DNA of 51,160 nt from CAUPWF01 sp964369775 (GTDB taxonomy: Bacteria; Bacillota; Clostridia; Lachnospirales; Lachnospiraceae), in assembly GCA_964369775.1 (NCBI GenBank), contig CAYJHQ010000022.1, positions 1 to 51,160 of the forward strand. The letters run 5' to 3'. Below are positions 16,193-25,395 of the stretch, piece by piece. A model generated the notes under the pieces. It made no database searches, was not told the origin of the DNA, and worked only from the letters and a program-made list of their open reading frames with translations. Position 1 is the first letter of the stretch. The number at the start of each line of letters is the position of its first letter. The position numbers and the translations under genes are program-made.

Positions 16193-18433
16193 CTAGTCAT
16201 CAATATACATTGTACTTTCTAAACTGTTATAGAAGGTTTTGAATTCATCTTGTGATAGAGGTTTTGAATAATAATAACCTTGTAAGATGTCACAACCTAG
16301 TTGTTTTAGAATTCTAGCATCAGCTAGTGTTTCGATACCTTCGGCAACAGTTTTTATATTAAGGGCTTTGGTGAGTTGGATTACACCGCTGACAACAGAG
16401 AGACTACGCGAACGATCCTCCATGTCGGTGAAAAAACTTTTGTCGAGTTTTAATATATCAACGGGAGTATTTTTTAATAGTCCTAAAGAACTATATCCAG
16501 AGCCAAAATCATCCATTAAAACCTTGAATCCATTGTGTTGAAGTTGATGAACAAGTGATATTAATTCGTGTTCGTTGCTTAACATACTGCGCTCGGTAAT
16601 CTCAATTCCTAAGTATTGTGGTGGTACGCTATATTTTTGGCAAATAGTAGATAACGTTGATACAAAATCAATAGAATAAAAATGCTTTTTTGAAAAATTT
16701 ACGGAAAGAAGAAAAGGAGCTCTTCCACTTTCAATCCATGTGCTAAGGTATTTGCACGCGTTTTCGAACATATACATATCTAGTTTTAAAATGAAACCAT
16801 TTTGCTCAAAGACAGGAATAAATTCGTCTGGCGTCATTACGCCATTAGGTGTATGCCAACGGACTAAAGCTTCAGCAGCTATAAGTTTTCCGTTCTGCAA
16901 GTCTAATTCAGGTTGTAAGACCATGATGAACTCTTCATCCTGTAAAGCTAGTTCCATGCAGTTCTCGATCTTCTTGCGATCCATTGCTTCAGCCAAAATA
17001 TCATCTGAATAGATGGTGAGGAACGATTTTTTCTCTTTTGAAAGCCTATGCGCAATATTTACTCTTTCAATAGCTGTGGAAATGTCAATATAGTCATTGG
17101 TAGTAAAATAGTAGTAACCCGCCACGATTCGGAAGGTATATGTAAATTCTTTTCCGAGAGATTGTAATAATCGTGTTTCGTAATCATCTCGCCATTGTTC
17201 AGGGGGATTAGTGTTATATGGTATTAGTACCAAAAACTCATCGGCGTGGATATGTGCTTTAATACAGGTGTCATTGTCAACGGCATTGATGGCTGTTGCC
17301 ATGCATTGTAGCATTCGGTCACCCTCTAATACACCGAGTGATTCATTAAGTAAGCGGAAATTTTCTATATCAAATTTTACCAGTAAGAAATTTTTACAGA
17401 GAGAGTTCTTGAGGAAATTAGAAGAATCTAGTTTGAACTTAACGACTGTATTTATTCCGGTTATTTGAGAGGTATATGCGATTTCAGCAATTTTCTTTAG
17501 GGTACGCTTCCTAGACGAATTAAAAAGGACAGCAAATCCACCAACAATAATTGCGACAGTGAGTGAGATGGCAGCAGTAACAATAACAATACTATTTGTA
17601 GTTGACTGTAGTACTGAATCAGGCATAATTGATATAACCATCCAGTCAGAGACGCCTACAGATTCATACAATAAATGATAATCTTCATCATTCCAGGTGA
17701 GTGTTCTACTGCCGCTTTTCCCGTAGATAACATCAGATTGAAGTAGTTCGAGTTCATCGGAGTCTTCTAAGTTGTTTTTTGATATTGTTTCGTATAAATT
17801 AGTTTGGCGAGAAAATTCAGAATCTTCTACACCATTTGCTATAATATCTCCGTTTGAATCTATAATGAGGTTTGCGCTTAGGCCTTCAATTGAATCACCA
17901 AACATTTTATCCAAAGTATCTAGATAGATAGTGCCAACAAGAACACCTCTAGTCTCACCGTGTGCAATCATAGGAGTGCCGATGAAAATGGCGTCTTCGC
18001 CATCAAAATAAGATTCAAGTGGCTCACTAATAGCCGTCTGTCCATCTAAAGCAGCTATAAAGTATTTTCTTTCAGAAAGATCACTAACTACACCGTCACT
18101 ACCAACAGCATATCCACTCGGATTGACTACAGCCATATAGTCAAAGCGACGCTTCAAGTAATCGTAGTCTTCAGATTCAAAATCTATATAGCGGAGATAA
18201 TCCCACACGGGTAATAGAGCAGCAGTGGACTCTAGAAGACTGATATCAGACTCTAAGCTTAAGCGGAATGTTTGAACGCTATTGTCTACTAGTTGATCTA
18301 GACTGCGATTGGTAATGGAATCTATTTCATCTCTAATGTATAAGTTGTAAAAAAATAATGATATTAGCAAGATAAAGATGGAACTTGCTATGGCAATCAA
18401 TGAAAAGAAATGTTTTTTTGTTTGTTTTTTCAT
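16193..18433 (-). CDS. Membrane sensor protein: extracellular Cache domain, degenerate GGDEF and intact EAL
   Basis: A 746-residue protein. A helix at residues 11-33 and another near 282-305 bracket an extracellular domain with dCache-type features (DYMAVVNPSGYAVGSDG, DLSERKYFIAALDGQTAISEP, GTPMIAHGETRGVLVGTIYLD). The GGDEF-like domain (about 345-475) has HADEF where GGDEF should be, and so is probably not a cyclase. The EAL domain (about 490-735) is complete: AEALVRW, SVNFS, EITERS, MDDFGSGYSS, ILKLDKSF, AEGIET and LQGYYYS. The likely activity is ligand-controlled c-di-GMP hydrolysis. It lies 38 bases downstream of a solute-binding lipoprotein gene on the same strand, which may present the ligand. 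Confidence 0.88.
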   Translation of the reverse strand: MKKQTKKHFFSLIAIASSIFILLISLFFYNLYIRDEIDSITNRSLDQLVDNSVQTFRLSLESDISLLESTAALLPVWDYLRYIDFESEDYDYLKRRFDYMAVVNPSGYAVGSDGVVSDLSERKYFIAALDGQTAISEPLESYFDGEDAIFIGTPMIAHGETRGVLVGTIYLDTLDKMFGDSIEGLSANLIIDSNGDIIANGVEDSEFSRQTNLYETISKNNLEDSDELELLQSDVIYGKSGSRTLTWNDEDYHLLYESVGVSDWMVISIMPDSVLQSTTNSIVIVTAAISLTVAIIVGGFAVLFNSSRKRTLKKIAEIAYTSQITGINTVVKFKLDSSNFLKNSLCKNFLLVKFDIENFRLLNESLGVLEGDRMLQCMATAINAVDNDTCIKAHIHADEFLVLIPYNTNPPEQWRDDYETRLLQSLGKEFTYTFRIVAGYYYFTTNDYIDISTAIERVNIAHRLSKEKKSFLTIYSDDILAEAMDRKKIENCMELALQDEEFIMVLQPELDLQNGKLIAAEALVRWHTPNGVMTPDEFIPVFEQNGFILKLDMYMFENACKYLSTWIESGRAPFLLSVNFSKKHFYSIDFVSTLSTICQKYSVPPQYLGIEITERSMLSNEHELISLVHQLQHNGFKVLMDDFGSGYSSLGLLKNTPVDILKLDKSFFTDMEDRSRSLSVVSGVIQLTKALNIKTVAEGIETLADARILKQLGCDILQGYYYSKPLSQDEFKTFYNSLESTMYIDD

Positions 18434-18471
18434 TATAGTATCTCCTATATAAAACCTGTTATATGAAGGTG

Positions 18472-19842
18472 TTAAGGGCTTATTAAAGGATTTAGTGTTT
18501 CTACATAAGTATTAGCAGCAGCTTGTACTTCGCCGGTAAGAAATACTTGTTGTAGCATTTGATACCAAGCAGTACGCTGATCGGTCCACGCAAGTGTTAC
18601 TTGATAGTAATCTCCAAGATTTGGTAGAAAAGACGAATAAATAGCCATCCGATCTTCATCTTCGGTTCCGAGATAAACGTTCCCCACGGATTGTTTAACA
18701 GAAAAGAAATTTGTGGATTTTACACTAAGTTCTCGCTGATTAGGATCATTGGCTAAAAAGTCAATAAACTTCTTGGCAGCTTGAACCTTTGATTCGCTTC
18801 CGTTATTAAAGATTCCAAAGCCCCAGATGCCGCCTTGTAATTCAGCAATACCATCACTAGAAGGAAAATTCATAGCAAAGGGAGTGAAATCGGCCTCGGT
18901 AGCATAAATAGACTCATTTGAGGAATTCCATGCAAAAGTAACTGCAGTTTCCTGGTTAGAAAACATCTGAAGTTCATCTGATGCAACTAGTTCTGTATCA
19001 AAGCTCAATGAGTTGTTATTTGTCATCTCCAATAGTAGGGTTAATCCTTGAACACCTAACTCTTCATTAAGAAGATAGGCGTTGTGATCAGTATTGGTAA
19101 ATGGAGCATTATAAAGATTAGTAACTAAGGAGCGGGTTCCCTGATCGCCACCTTGCCCGCCACAATAAATGACTCCAGGGGTGCTTACTAAACCACTATC
19201 TCTGATGGCTTCCATAGCAGAAATAAAGCCTTCGGTAGTCCAAGTACGAGTGTTTTCGTCTAGATATTGCAAGGCATCTGCTTGCTCAAAGAGTTCATAG
19301 TTTATAGCCATCACATGAGTAGTCATTACTAGCGGATACTGATAGAAGGCACCATCTGGAGCTTGGCAAGCAAGAACCACTTCTTGTGATACAGCGTTAA
19401 TATCTGACAATGTATTAGCATCTAACATGTCTTTTAAATCGATCATTAATCCTCTTGCTCCCCAGTTTGCAACTAATCTTTCAGGACCTTCCATAATGAT
19501 ATCAGGGGTTTTTCTTTCTCTAATAGCTTCTTCGATTTGCTCATCTCCAGTAGCATAATCTAGAATCTCAACAGATATGGAGATATCTGGGTGGAGTTTA
19601 TTAAAACTAGAAACAAAGCTGTTGACAACATCTTCATCGCCGAAATCACCAATTGGGAAAGTCCACATTGTAATCTCAGTATCTTCAGACTCCTCTTCGG
19701 GAGCCTCAGAAGGTATAGAATCAGATGTTTTAACTGTATTCTCTTCAGTGTTTTGAATCAAGTGTGTATCTTTTGGAGAACTACATGATATACTTGCTAA
19801 TAGAAAAAAAGTCAGAGAGAGTAAGAATAAATATTTTTTCAT
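18472..19842 (-). CDS. Orphan extracellular solute-binding lipoprotein (family 1, sugar-type)
   Basis: A 456-residue lipoprotein. Translation is placed at the ATG at 19842, because the ATG 12 bases upstream lies inside the GGAGG ribosome site. MKKYLFLLSLTFFLLASISC is a lipoprotein signal with the lipidated cysteine at residue 20. The mature part has the SBP family 1 pattern: TEITMWTFP, a strand around PDISISVEILDY, TPDIIMEGPERL, and TAVTFAWNSS / GGIWGFGIFNNGS. These proteins bind sugars or related solutes outside the membrane. No ABC permease or ATPase genes lie nearby. The next gene on the strand is the Cache-GGDEF-EAL sensor 38 bases away, so a role in signalling instead of uptake is inferred. 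Confidence 0.85.
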   Translation of the reverse strand: MKKYLFLLSLTFFLLASISCSSPKDTHLIQNTEENTVKTSDSIPSEAPEEESEDTEITMWTFPIGDFGDEDVVNSFVSSFNKLHPDISISVEILDYATGDEQIEEAIRERKTPDIIMEGPERLVANWGARGLMIDLKDMLDANTLSDINAVSQEVVLACQAPDGAFYQYPLVMTTHVMAINYELFEQADALQYLDENTRTWTTEGFISAMEAIRDSGLVSTPGVIYCGGQGGDQGTRSLVTNLYNAPFTNTDHNAYLLNEELGVQGLTLLLEMTNNNSLSFDTELVASDELQMFSNQETAVTFAWNSSNESIYATEADFTPFAMNFPSSDGIAELQGGIWGFGIFNNGSESKVQAAKKFIDFLANDPNQRELSVKSTNFFSVKQSVGNVYLGTEDEDRMAIYSSFLPNLGDYYQVTLAWTDQRTAWYQMLQQVFLTGEVQAAANTYVETLNPLISP

Positions 19843-19996
19843 CTTTTCCTCCATGTATTTTCAAGATTTTCCTATAATAAGTATACACTTGTAGAAGGAA
19901 TAAATAAAGAGAAAACACTATAAAAAGCGCGTGTGATGTAGTATTAATAGATTTATAAGAAAATGTAGGTTATAATAAGAGAAAAGGAGTAGTGAA

Positions 19997-20905
19997 ATGA
20001 CTTTACAACAATTAAAATATTCAATATATATAGCCGATAATGGATCGTTTAGTAAAGCATCAGAAATTGCTTACGTATCACAACCAAGTTTATCGCAATC
20101 AATCAAGGAATTAGAACAGGAAATAGGTATTCAAATATTTAATCGTACAAATAGAGGGCTTACAATTACATCGAAAGGTGAAGAGTTTTTATCTTATGCT
20201 AGACAAGTAGTTGAACAATATGGACTAATAGAAGAAAAGTATATCGACAAGCAGGTAGAGAAAAAGCGATTCGCGGTGTCGAGCCAGCATTATTCCTTTG
20301 CGGTAAAAGCATTTATCAACACGGTAAAGAGGTTGGATCCAGATAGATATGAATTAGCAATAAAAGAGACGAAAACCTTTGAAGTGATAGAGGATGTGAG
20401 GCATATGAAAAGCGATATTGGTATTTTATACCTCAATCATTTTAATAGAACAATTCTTACAAAGCTATTTAAAGAGTACAATTTAACTTTTATCCCTTTG
20501 TTTGTATGTAAGATTTATGCATATATGTGTAGCGATAATCCATTAGCGACAAAGGAGAAGGTAACCCTTGAGGAGTTGCAGAAATATCCTTGCTTATCAT
20601 TTGAACAAGGGCTTCATAATTCTTTCTACTTTGCAGAGGAGGTCTTAAGTACATTTGAGTATAAACAGGTGATAAAGGCAAATGATAGAGCAACTATGTT
20701 AAATCTTATGAAAGGCTTGTATGCATTTACACTTTGTAGCGGGATTATATCAGAGGATCTGAATGGGAGCGATTACGTAGCTGTTGAACTCGACTGTGAA
20801 GAGACAATGGAGATTGGATATTTGAGAAAGGAAACAATTTCTACAAATGAGATAGAAGAGTTATATATAGAAGAAATCATGAAGATATATAACCATGAGA
20901 ACTGA
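19997..20905 (+). CDS. LysR-family transcriptional regulator
   Basis: A 302-residue regulator. The winged HTH covers residues 1-60 (MTLQQLKYSIYIADNGSFSKAS, VSQPSLSQSIKELEQEIG, FNRTNRGLTITSKGEEFL). The effector domain follows, of normal length. ATG at 19997 has AAAAGGAGTAG upstream. It is divergent from the solute-binding protein and lies directly before the methionine genes, ending in its own hairpin. By position it is a candidate regulator of the sulfhydrylase / methionine synthase operon, with a small molecule such as O-acetylhomoserine or homocysteine as possible effector; this is inference only. Confidence 0.85.
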   Translation: MTLQQLKYSIYIADNGSFSKASEIAYVSQPSLSQSIKELEQEIGIQIFNRTNRGLTITSKGEEFLSYARQVVEQYGLIEEKYIDKQVEKKRFAVSSQHYSFAVKAFINTVKRLDPDRYELAIKETKTFEVIEDVRHMKSDIGILYLNHFNRTILTKLFKEYNLTFIPLFVCKIYAYMCSDNPLATKEKVTLEELQKYPCLSFEQGLHNSFYFAEEVLSTFEYKQVIKANDRATMLNLMKGLYAFTLCSGIISEDLNGSDYVAVELDCEETMEIGYLRKETISTNEIEELYIEEIMKIYNHEN

Positions 20906-20917
20906 GAAAGTAACAAA

Positions 20918-20956
20918 AAGGCTAGATATAGGGAGAACCTATATCTAGCCTTAAGT
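20918..20956 (+). terminator. Hairpin terminator after the LysR gene
   Basis: A perfect 15-base stem (AAGGCTAGATATAGG at 20918-20932 with its complement at 20938-20952) and five-base loop, followed by AAGTTTTA. The T run is short, so termination may be partial. Confidence 0.75.
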
Positions 20957-20965
20957 TTTATATAT

Positions 20966-20994
20966 TTTACCTGACTGAATATTTTAGATATAAT
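20966..20994 (+). promoter_or_regulatory. Sigma-A promoter of the methionine operon
   Basis: TTTACC (20966-20971) and a consensus TATAAT (20989-20994) are 17 bases apart, giving a start near 21001 and a leader of only about 43 bases. That is too short for a SAM or B12 riboswitch or a T-box, so control by the adjacent LysR protein or other factors is more likely. Confidence 0.7.
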
Positions 20995-21043
20995 CACTGC
21001 ATAAGAACCGAATAATTTAAAAATGAAAGAAGAGGATACTAAT

Positions 21044-22330
21044 ATGAGTAAAAAATATCGATTTGAAACGCTACAATTACACGCAGGGCAAGAGGAGGCA
21101 GAGGCTGTTACAGGAGCAAAAGCGGTTCCAATTTATCAGACAGCAGCGTATGAATTTAAGGACTGTCAACAAGCAGAAGATCGTTTTGCGTTAAAAGAAG
21201 CAGGGAACATTTATAGTAGGTTAACAAACCCTACACAGAGCGTATTTGAAGAAAGAATTACAAGATTAGAGGGTGGAGTAGCTTCATTAGCGGTGGCATC
21301 AGGTTCAGCAGCTATTACGTATGCTATTCAAAATTTAGCTCAAGTGGGAGATCACATTGTAGCGGCGAAGAATATATATGGAGGAACATTTAATCTATTT
21401 GCAAATACGCTTCCGGGATATGGAGTGGAAACTACTTTTGTAGACATTTTTTCGTTAGATAAAATAGAAGCAGCTATCAAAGAGAATACAAAAGGAATTT
21501 TTATAGAGAGTCTTACAAATCCACATTCTCTAGTGGCAGATATTGAAGGGATTGCAAAAATAGCACATAGTTATAATATTCCATTAATTGTGGATAATAC
21601 CTTTGCAACACCGTATCTGATACGCCCAATCGAATATGGTGCAGATATTGTAGTTCATTCAGCGACAAAATACTTAGGCGGTCACGGGACGACGATTGGA
21701 GGAGTTATTATAGATGGTGGGAACTTTGACTATATAGCATCTGGTAAGTTTCCAGCGATGGTGGAACCGAGTAAGAGTTATCACGGGTTAAGCTTTGCGA
21801 AAGATGTAGGAAGGGCAGCGTTTGTTACTAGAATTAGAGCAATTTTGTTGAGAGATTTCGGTGGATGCCTATCTCCATTTCATTCATTTTTCTTCTTGCA
21901 AGGGCTTGAGACACTTTCGCTTCGTGTAGAACGTCATGTGGAAAACGCATTAAAGGTAGTGGGATTTTTGAGTAGTCACTCTAAAGTTGAGAGAGTAAAT
22001 CACCCGTCAGTGGATGAGGACGAGAATCAAAAAACACTGTATGCAAAGTACCTTCCAAATGGAGGAGGGGCCATATTTACATTTGATATAAAAGGAACAG
22101 AAGCTCAAGCGAAGAAATTTATAGATAGTTTAGAATTATTTTCTTTACTTGCAAATGTGGCGGATGTGAAATCTTTAGTAATACATCCAGCTTCTACTAC
22201 ACATTCACAGCTTTCTAAGATGGAGTTATTAGATCAAAAGATTAAAACAACAACAATCAGATTGTCGATAGGAACAGAAAATATAGAGGATATTATAGAA
22301 GATCTTGAGAATGCATTTGCTCAAATATAA
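21044..22330 (+). CDS. metY: O-acetylhomoserine sulfhydrylase (PLP enzyme)
   Basis: A 428-residue Cys/Met metabolism PLP-dependent enzyme that makes homocysteine from O-acetyl-L-homoserine and sulfide. Typical landmarks are FETLQLHAGQE at the start, YSRLTNPTQSVFEERIT, ASGSAAITYAIQNL, VDNTFATPYLIRP and the PLP lysine in VVHSATKYLGGHGTTIGG, then NHPSV and HPASTTHSQL. The length above 420 separates it from cystathionine gamma-synthase (about 380-400). The ATG at 21044 has GAGGATACT upstream; an in-frame ATG at 21023 lacks a ribosome site. It feeds homocysteine to the methionine synthase genes that follow. Confidence 0.93.
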   Translation: MSKKYRFETLQLHAGQEEAEAVTGAKAVPIYQTAAYEFKDCQQAEDRFALKEAGNIYSRLTNPTQSVFEERITRLEGGVASLAVASGSAAITYAIQNLAQVGDHIVAAKNIYGGTFNLFANTLPGYGVETTFVDIFSLDKIEAAIKENTKGIFIESLTNPHSLVADIEGIAKIAHSYNIPLIVDNTFATPYLIRPIEYGADIVVHSATKYLGGHGTTIGGVIIDGGNFDYIASGKFPAMVEPSKSYHGLSFAKDVGRAAFVTRIRAILLRDFGGCLSPFHSFFFLQGLETLSLRVERHVENALKVVGFLSSHSKVERVNHPSVDEDENQKTLYAKYLPNGGGAIFTFDIKGTEAQAKKFIDSLELFSLLANVADVKSLVIHPASTTHSQLSKMELLDQKIKTTTIRLSIGTENIEDIIEDLENAFAQI

Positions 22331-22373
22331 AAAAGATTGTATGATAGAGTAGTGATGATTGAAAGGAGGATAT

Positions 22374-23048
22374 ATGCAAAAATTAAAGATAGAATTTGCG
22401 GATGTGTGCAGATACTTAGGCTGTACAGAGACGAATATTGATGCAAAGACCTCCGAAGAGATTAGACTGGCTGAGGCGAAATTGCAAGAGGAAGTGGTTT
22501 TAAAGAAAGTGCATCGCGAATTCCATGTAGGCTTCAAAGAATCTGCAGTTCAATTGTTAAATACGACTCTTAGATTAGAAGGAAAGAGTGCAAGAGAGTT
22601 ATTATATGAATCAAATCGGTGTATTTTAATGGCGATTACTTTAGGAGGAGATGTGGAATATCTCCTTAGAAGATTACAGTTAGTGGATATGAGTAAAGCA
22701 GTCATTATGGATGCTTGTGCAAGTAGTATGATCGAAAGTGCATGTGAAGACTTTGAACGAGAGATAAGAAGAGAGTATCAGGGAGAAGAGGTATATTTTA
22801 CTGATCGCTTTTCTCCTGGGTATGGAGATTTGAATTTAAGTGTACAAAAGGATGTATGTAAGATACTAGAGACGGACAAAAAAATAGGAGTGGTTACAAC
22901 TGGAGATGGAATTATGATTCCTAGAAAATCCATTACAGCCATATTTGGAATTGCAACTCAGCCTCAAAAAAAGAGAATTAAAGGGTGTAATTATTGCGAT
23001 ATGAAAGAATTTTGTGACTATAGAAAGCGAGGAAGAATTTGTGAGTGA
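22374..23048 (+). CDS. Stand-alone methionine synthase reactivation-domain protein with a four-cysteine tail
   Basis: A 224-residue protein corresponding to the C-terminal activation domain of cobalamin-dependent methionine synthase. The SAM-binding region RFSPGYGDLNLSVQ and the GIMIPRKSITAIFGI segment are the hallmarks. It should use SAM and an electron donor to rescue oxidised cob(II)alamin on the synthase. The start at 22374 follows AAAGGAGGATAT. The C-terminal about 23 residues carry C-x2-C-x5-C-x8-C, which is not part of the E. coli domain and may bind metal or an Fe-S cluster. Its last eight bases overlap the start of the methionine synthase gene. Confidence 0.88.
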   Translation: MQKLKIEFADVCRYLGCTETNIDAKTSEEIRLAEAKLQEEVVLKKVHREFHVGFKESAVQLLNTTLRLEGKSARELLYESNRCILMAITLGGDVEYLLRRLQLVDMSKAVIMDACASSMIESACEDFEREIRREYQGEEVYFTDRFSPGYGDLNLSVQKDVCKILETDKKIGVVTTGDGIMIPRKSITAIFGIATQPQKKRIKGCNYCDMKEFCDYRKRGRICE

Positions 23049-25395
23049 TTTGTTTGGGAAAGGATTTGTGATTTTAGATGGAGCGACAGGAACGATGCTT
23101 CAAAAGAGCGGGCTTAAACTAGGAGAGATGCCAGAGATACTAAACTTTACAAACAGTGAAGTGATAATGAACGCTCATAAAAATTATATAGAAGCGGGAG
23201 CGAATATTATCTATGCAAATACTTTTGGCGCGAATAGGCATAAATTAGAAGGCTCAGGATATCAAGTAGGCGGAGTGATAAAAAAGGCATTAGAAAATGC
23301 GAAGACAGTAGCGAAGGAATATAATGCAAAGGTGGCCCTTGACATAGGGCCTATTGGAGAGTTATTAGAACCTTCAGGCCTATTATCGTTTGAAGATGCC
23401 TACGATATTTTTAGTGAAGTGATGATTGCTGGAAAAGAAAATGGAGCAGACTTAGTAGTAATTGAGACTATGACAGACCTCTATGAGGTGAAAGCAGCAG
23501 TTTTAGCAGCGAAAGAGCAAACAGATTTGCCAGTTTTTGTCACTATGACCTTTGAGGAAAATGGAAGAACGTTTACAGGCGTAAGTATTGAGGCTATGGC
23601 AATGACATTGCAAGGACTAAATGTAGATGCGATAGGGATTAACTGTTCATTAGGTCCAAAAGAGATATTACCACTAATCAAGGAATTGGCGAAACATACA
23701 AACTTGCCTTTGATTGCGAAACCAAATGCAGGACTTCCAGACCCACAGACAGGATTGTACAATATAAAAGCAAAAGAGTTTGGAGAATTGATGAGAGAGT
23801 ACGCTCTTAGTGGGGTAAAGTACCTAGGAGGTTGTTGTGGTACAGATGAGGGATTCATTAAAGAATTGACGAATCAGACAAAAGACTTAGAATATGTTCG
23901 AGAGATACCAATTTTAAAGACTAGATTTTGTTCTAGCTCAAAAGTGGTGACTGTTGATGGTGTAAAAGTAATAGGAGAGCGAATCAACCCGACTGGGAGA
24001 AAAGCATTTGCGCAGACACTGCGAGAAGGAAATATAAACTTAGTTTTAAAAGAAGCGATAGGACAAGTAGAAGCAGGGGCAAATATCTTAGATGTAAATG
24101 TTGGAGTTCCAGGTTTAGATGAAACGAAACTATTGCCAACAGTTGTAAAGGCGATACAAGGGATTACAGATGCGCCTCTTCAGATTGATTCTTCCAAAAC
24201 AGCTGCCTTGGAAGCTGGTCTAAGAGTATATAATGGTAAACCTATTCTGAACTCTGTAAATGGAGAAGTTGACAATTTGGAAAAAATCCTCCCGTTGGCG
24301 AAGAAATACGGTGCAGCGATAGTCGCGCTGACTATCGACGAGGATGGAATTCCAAAAACAGCAGGCAAAAGAGTTAAGATAGCAAAGAAGATATTGAATG
24401 CAGCATTGGCTCATAACATCCCCAAAGAAGATATTTTAGTAGATTGCCTTACATTAACGGTTTCTGCACAGCAGGAGGATTGTATTGAGACTTTAAATGC
24501 AATGAGAAGAATAAGAGAAGAATTGGGATTGGAACTAGTGTTAGGGGTGTCAAATATTTCTTTTGGGATACCAAATAGAGGATTGATGAATCAAACCTTT
24601 CTAGTAATGGCGATGAATTGTGGATTGACATTGCCGATTATAAATCCAAATAACAAGGGGTTGATGGATGCTATCAGTGCGTATGAAGTATTGAGCGGAA
24701 AGGATGAGGGTAGCAAAGCATATATTCAAAGATTTTCTGGAGAGTCTACAAAAGAGGTAGTCGTTGAAAAGTCGAGGCTAACGATAGAAGAGGCGATTTT
24801 AAAAGGGCTAGATCAGGAGGTTAAAGAACTTACAAAGCAATTGTTAATGAAAGAAGATCCCTTAGAGATTGTAAACAATCGATTGATTCCAGCTTTAGAC
24901 CAAGTAGGGTTAAAGTTTGAAAAAGGAGAGCTATATCTACCACAATTGTTGCGAAGTGCAAATGCATCTTGCTGTGCATTTGATTATATCAAACAGAGCA
25001 TAGCGATAGAGGAAAAAGCAAATGTTTCTAAAGGGAAGATTATACTTGCGACTGTAAGGGGAGATATCCATGATATAGGAAAGAATATTGTGAAAGTAAT
25101 TCTAGAAAACTACGGGTATCAAGTTATTGATCTAGGAAAAGACGTAAGTGGAGATGAAATTCTTGAGACAGCAATAAAAAATGATGTGAGACTAATTGGT
25201 CTTTCGGCATTGATGACAACTACAGTAGAAAGTATGAAAGAAATAATAGGACAGATTAAGAAGTCAGGACACGACTGTGAAATAATGGTGGGCGGTGCAG
25301 TTTTAACGCATGATTATGCCATGAAAATAGGTGCGAATTATTATGCGAAAGATGCAAAGCGATCTGTAGATATTGCAAAGGAAGTATTAAATTGA
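23041..25395 (+). CDS. metH: Cobalamin-dependent methionine synthase lacking the reactivation domain
   Basis: A 784-residue enzyme transferring the methyl group of methyl-tetrahydrofolate to homocysteine. GTG at 23041 is preferred because GAGGAAGAATTT precedes it. An in-frame GTG at 23014 has no site. Domains: homocysteine / zinc domain (about 1-290, GINCSLGP and GGCCGTDEG zinc cysteines), folate-binding TIM barrel (about 310-570, VIGERINPTGRK, DVNVGVPGLDE, LQIDSS), helical cap (about 590-670) and cobalamin domain (about 675-784, GDIHDIGKNIV with the Co-ligating His). E. coli MetH (1227 residues) has a further C-terminal domain, here supplied by the gene just upstream. Both genes and the next one overlap, so they form a tight translational unit. 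Confidence 0.94.
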   Translation: MSDLFGKGFVILDGATGTMLQKSGLKLGEMPEILNFTNSEVIMNAHKNYIEAGANIIYANTFGANRHKLEGSGYQVGGVIKKALENAKTVAKEYNAKVALDIGPIGELLEPSGLLSFEDAYDIFSEVMIAGKENGADLVVIETMTDLYEVKAAVLAAKEQTDLPVFVTMTFEENGRTFTGVSIEAMAMTLQGLNVDAIGINCSLGPKEILPLIKELAKHTNLPLIAKPNAGLPDPQTGLYNIKAKEFGELMREYALSGVKYLGGCCGTDEGFIKELTNQTKDLEYVREIPILKTRFCSSSKVVTVDGVKVIGERINPTGRKAFAQTLREGNINLVLKEAIGQVEAGANILDVNVGVPGLDETKLLPTVVKAIQGITDAPLQIDSSKTAALEAGLRVYNGKPILNSVNGEVDNLEKILPLAKKYGAAIVALTIDEDGIPKTAGKRVKIAKKILNAALAHNIPKEDILVDCLTLTVSAQQEDCIETLNAMRRIREELGLELVLGVSNISFGIPNRGLMNQTFLVMAMNCGLTLPIINPNNKGLMDAISAYEVLSGKDEGSKAYIQRFSGESTKEVVVEKSRLTIEEAILKGLDQEVKELTKQLLMKEDPLEIVNNRLIPALDQVGLKFEKGELYLPQLLRSANASCCAFDYIKQSIAIEEKANVSKGKIILATVRGDIHDIGKNIVKVILENYGYQVIDLGKDVSGDEILETAIKNDVRLIGLSALMTTTVESMKEIIGQIKKSGHDCEIMVGGAVLTHDYAMKIGANYYAKDAKRSVDIAKEVLN

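Noticed and set aside
20953..21043. SAM riboswitch, T-box or cobalamin riboswitch before metY
   Set aside because: The leader from the predicted start is about 43 bases, too short, and none of the conserved cores (such as the T-box GGTGG) is present.
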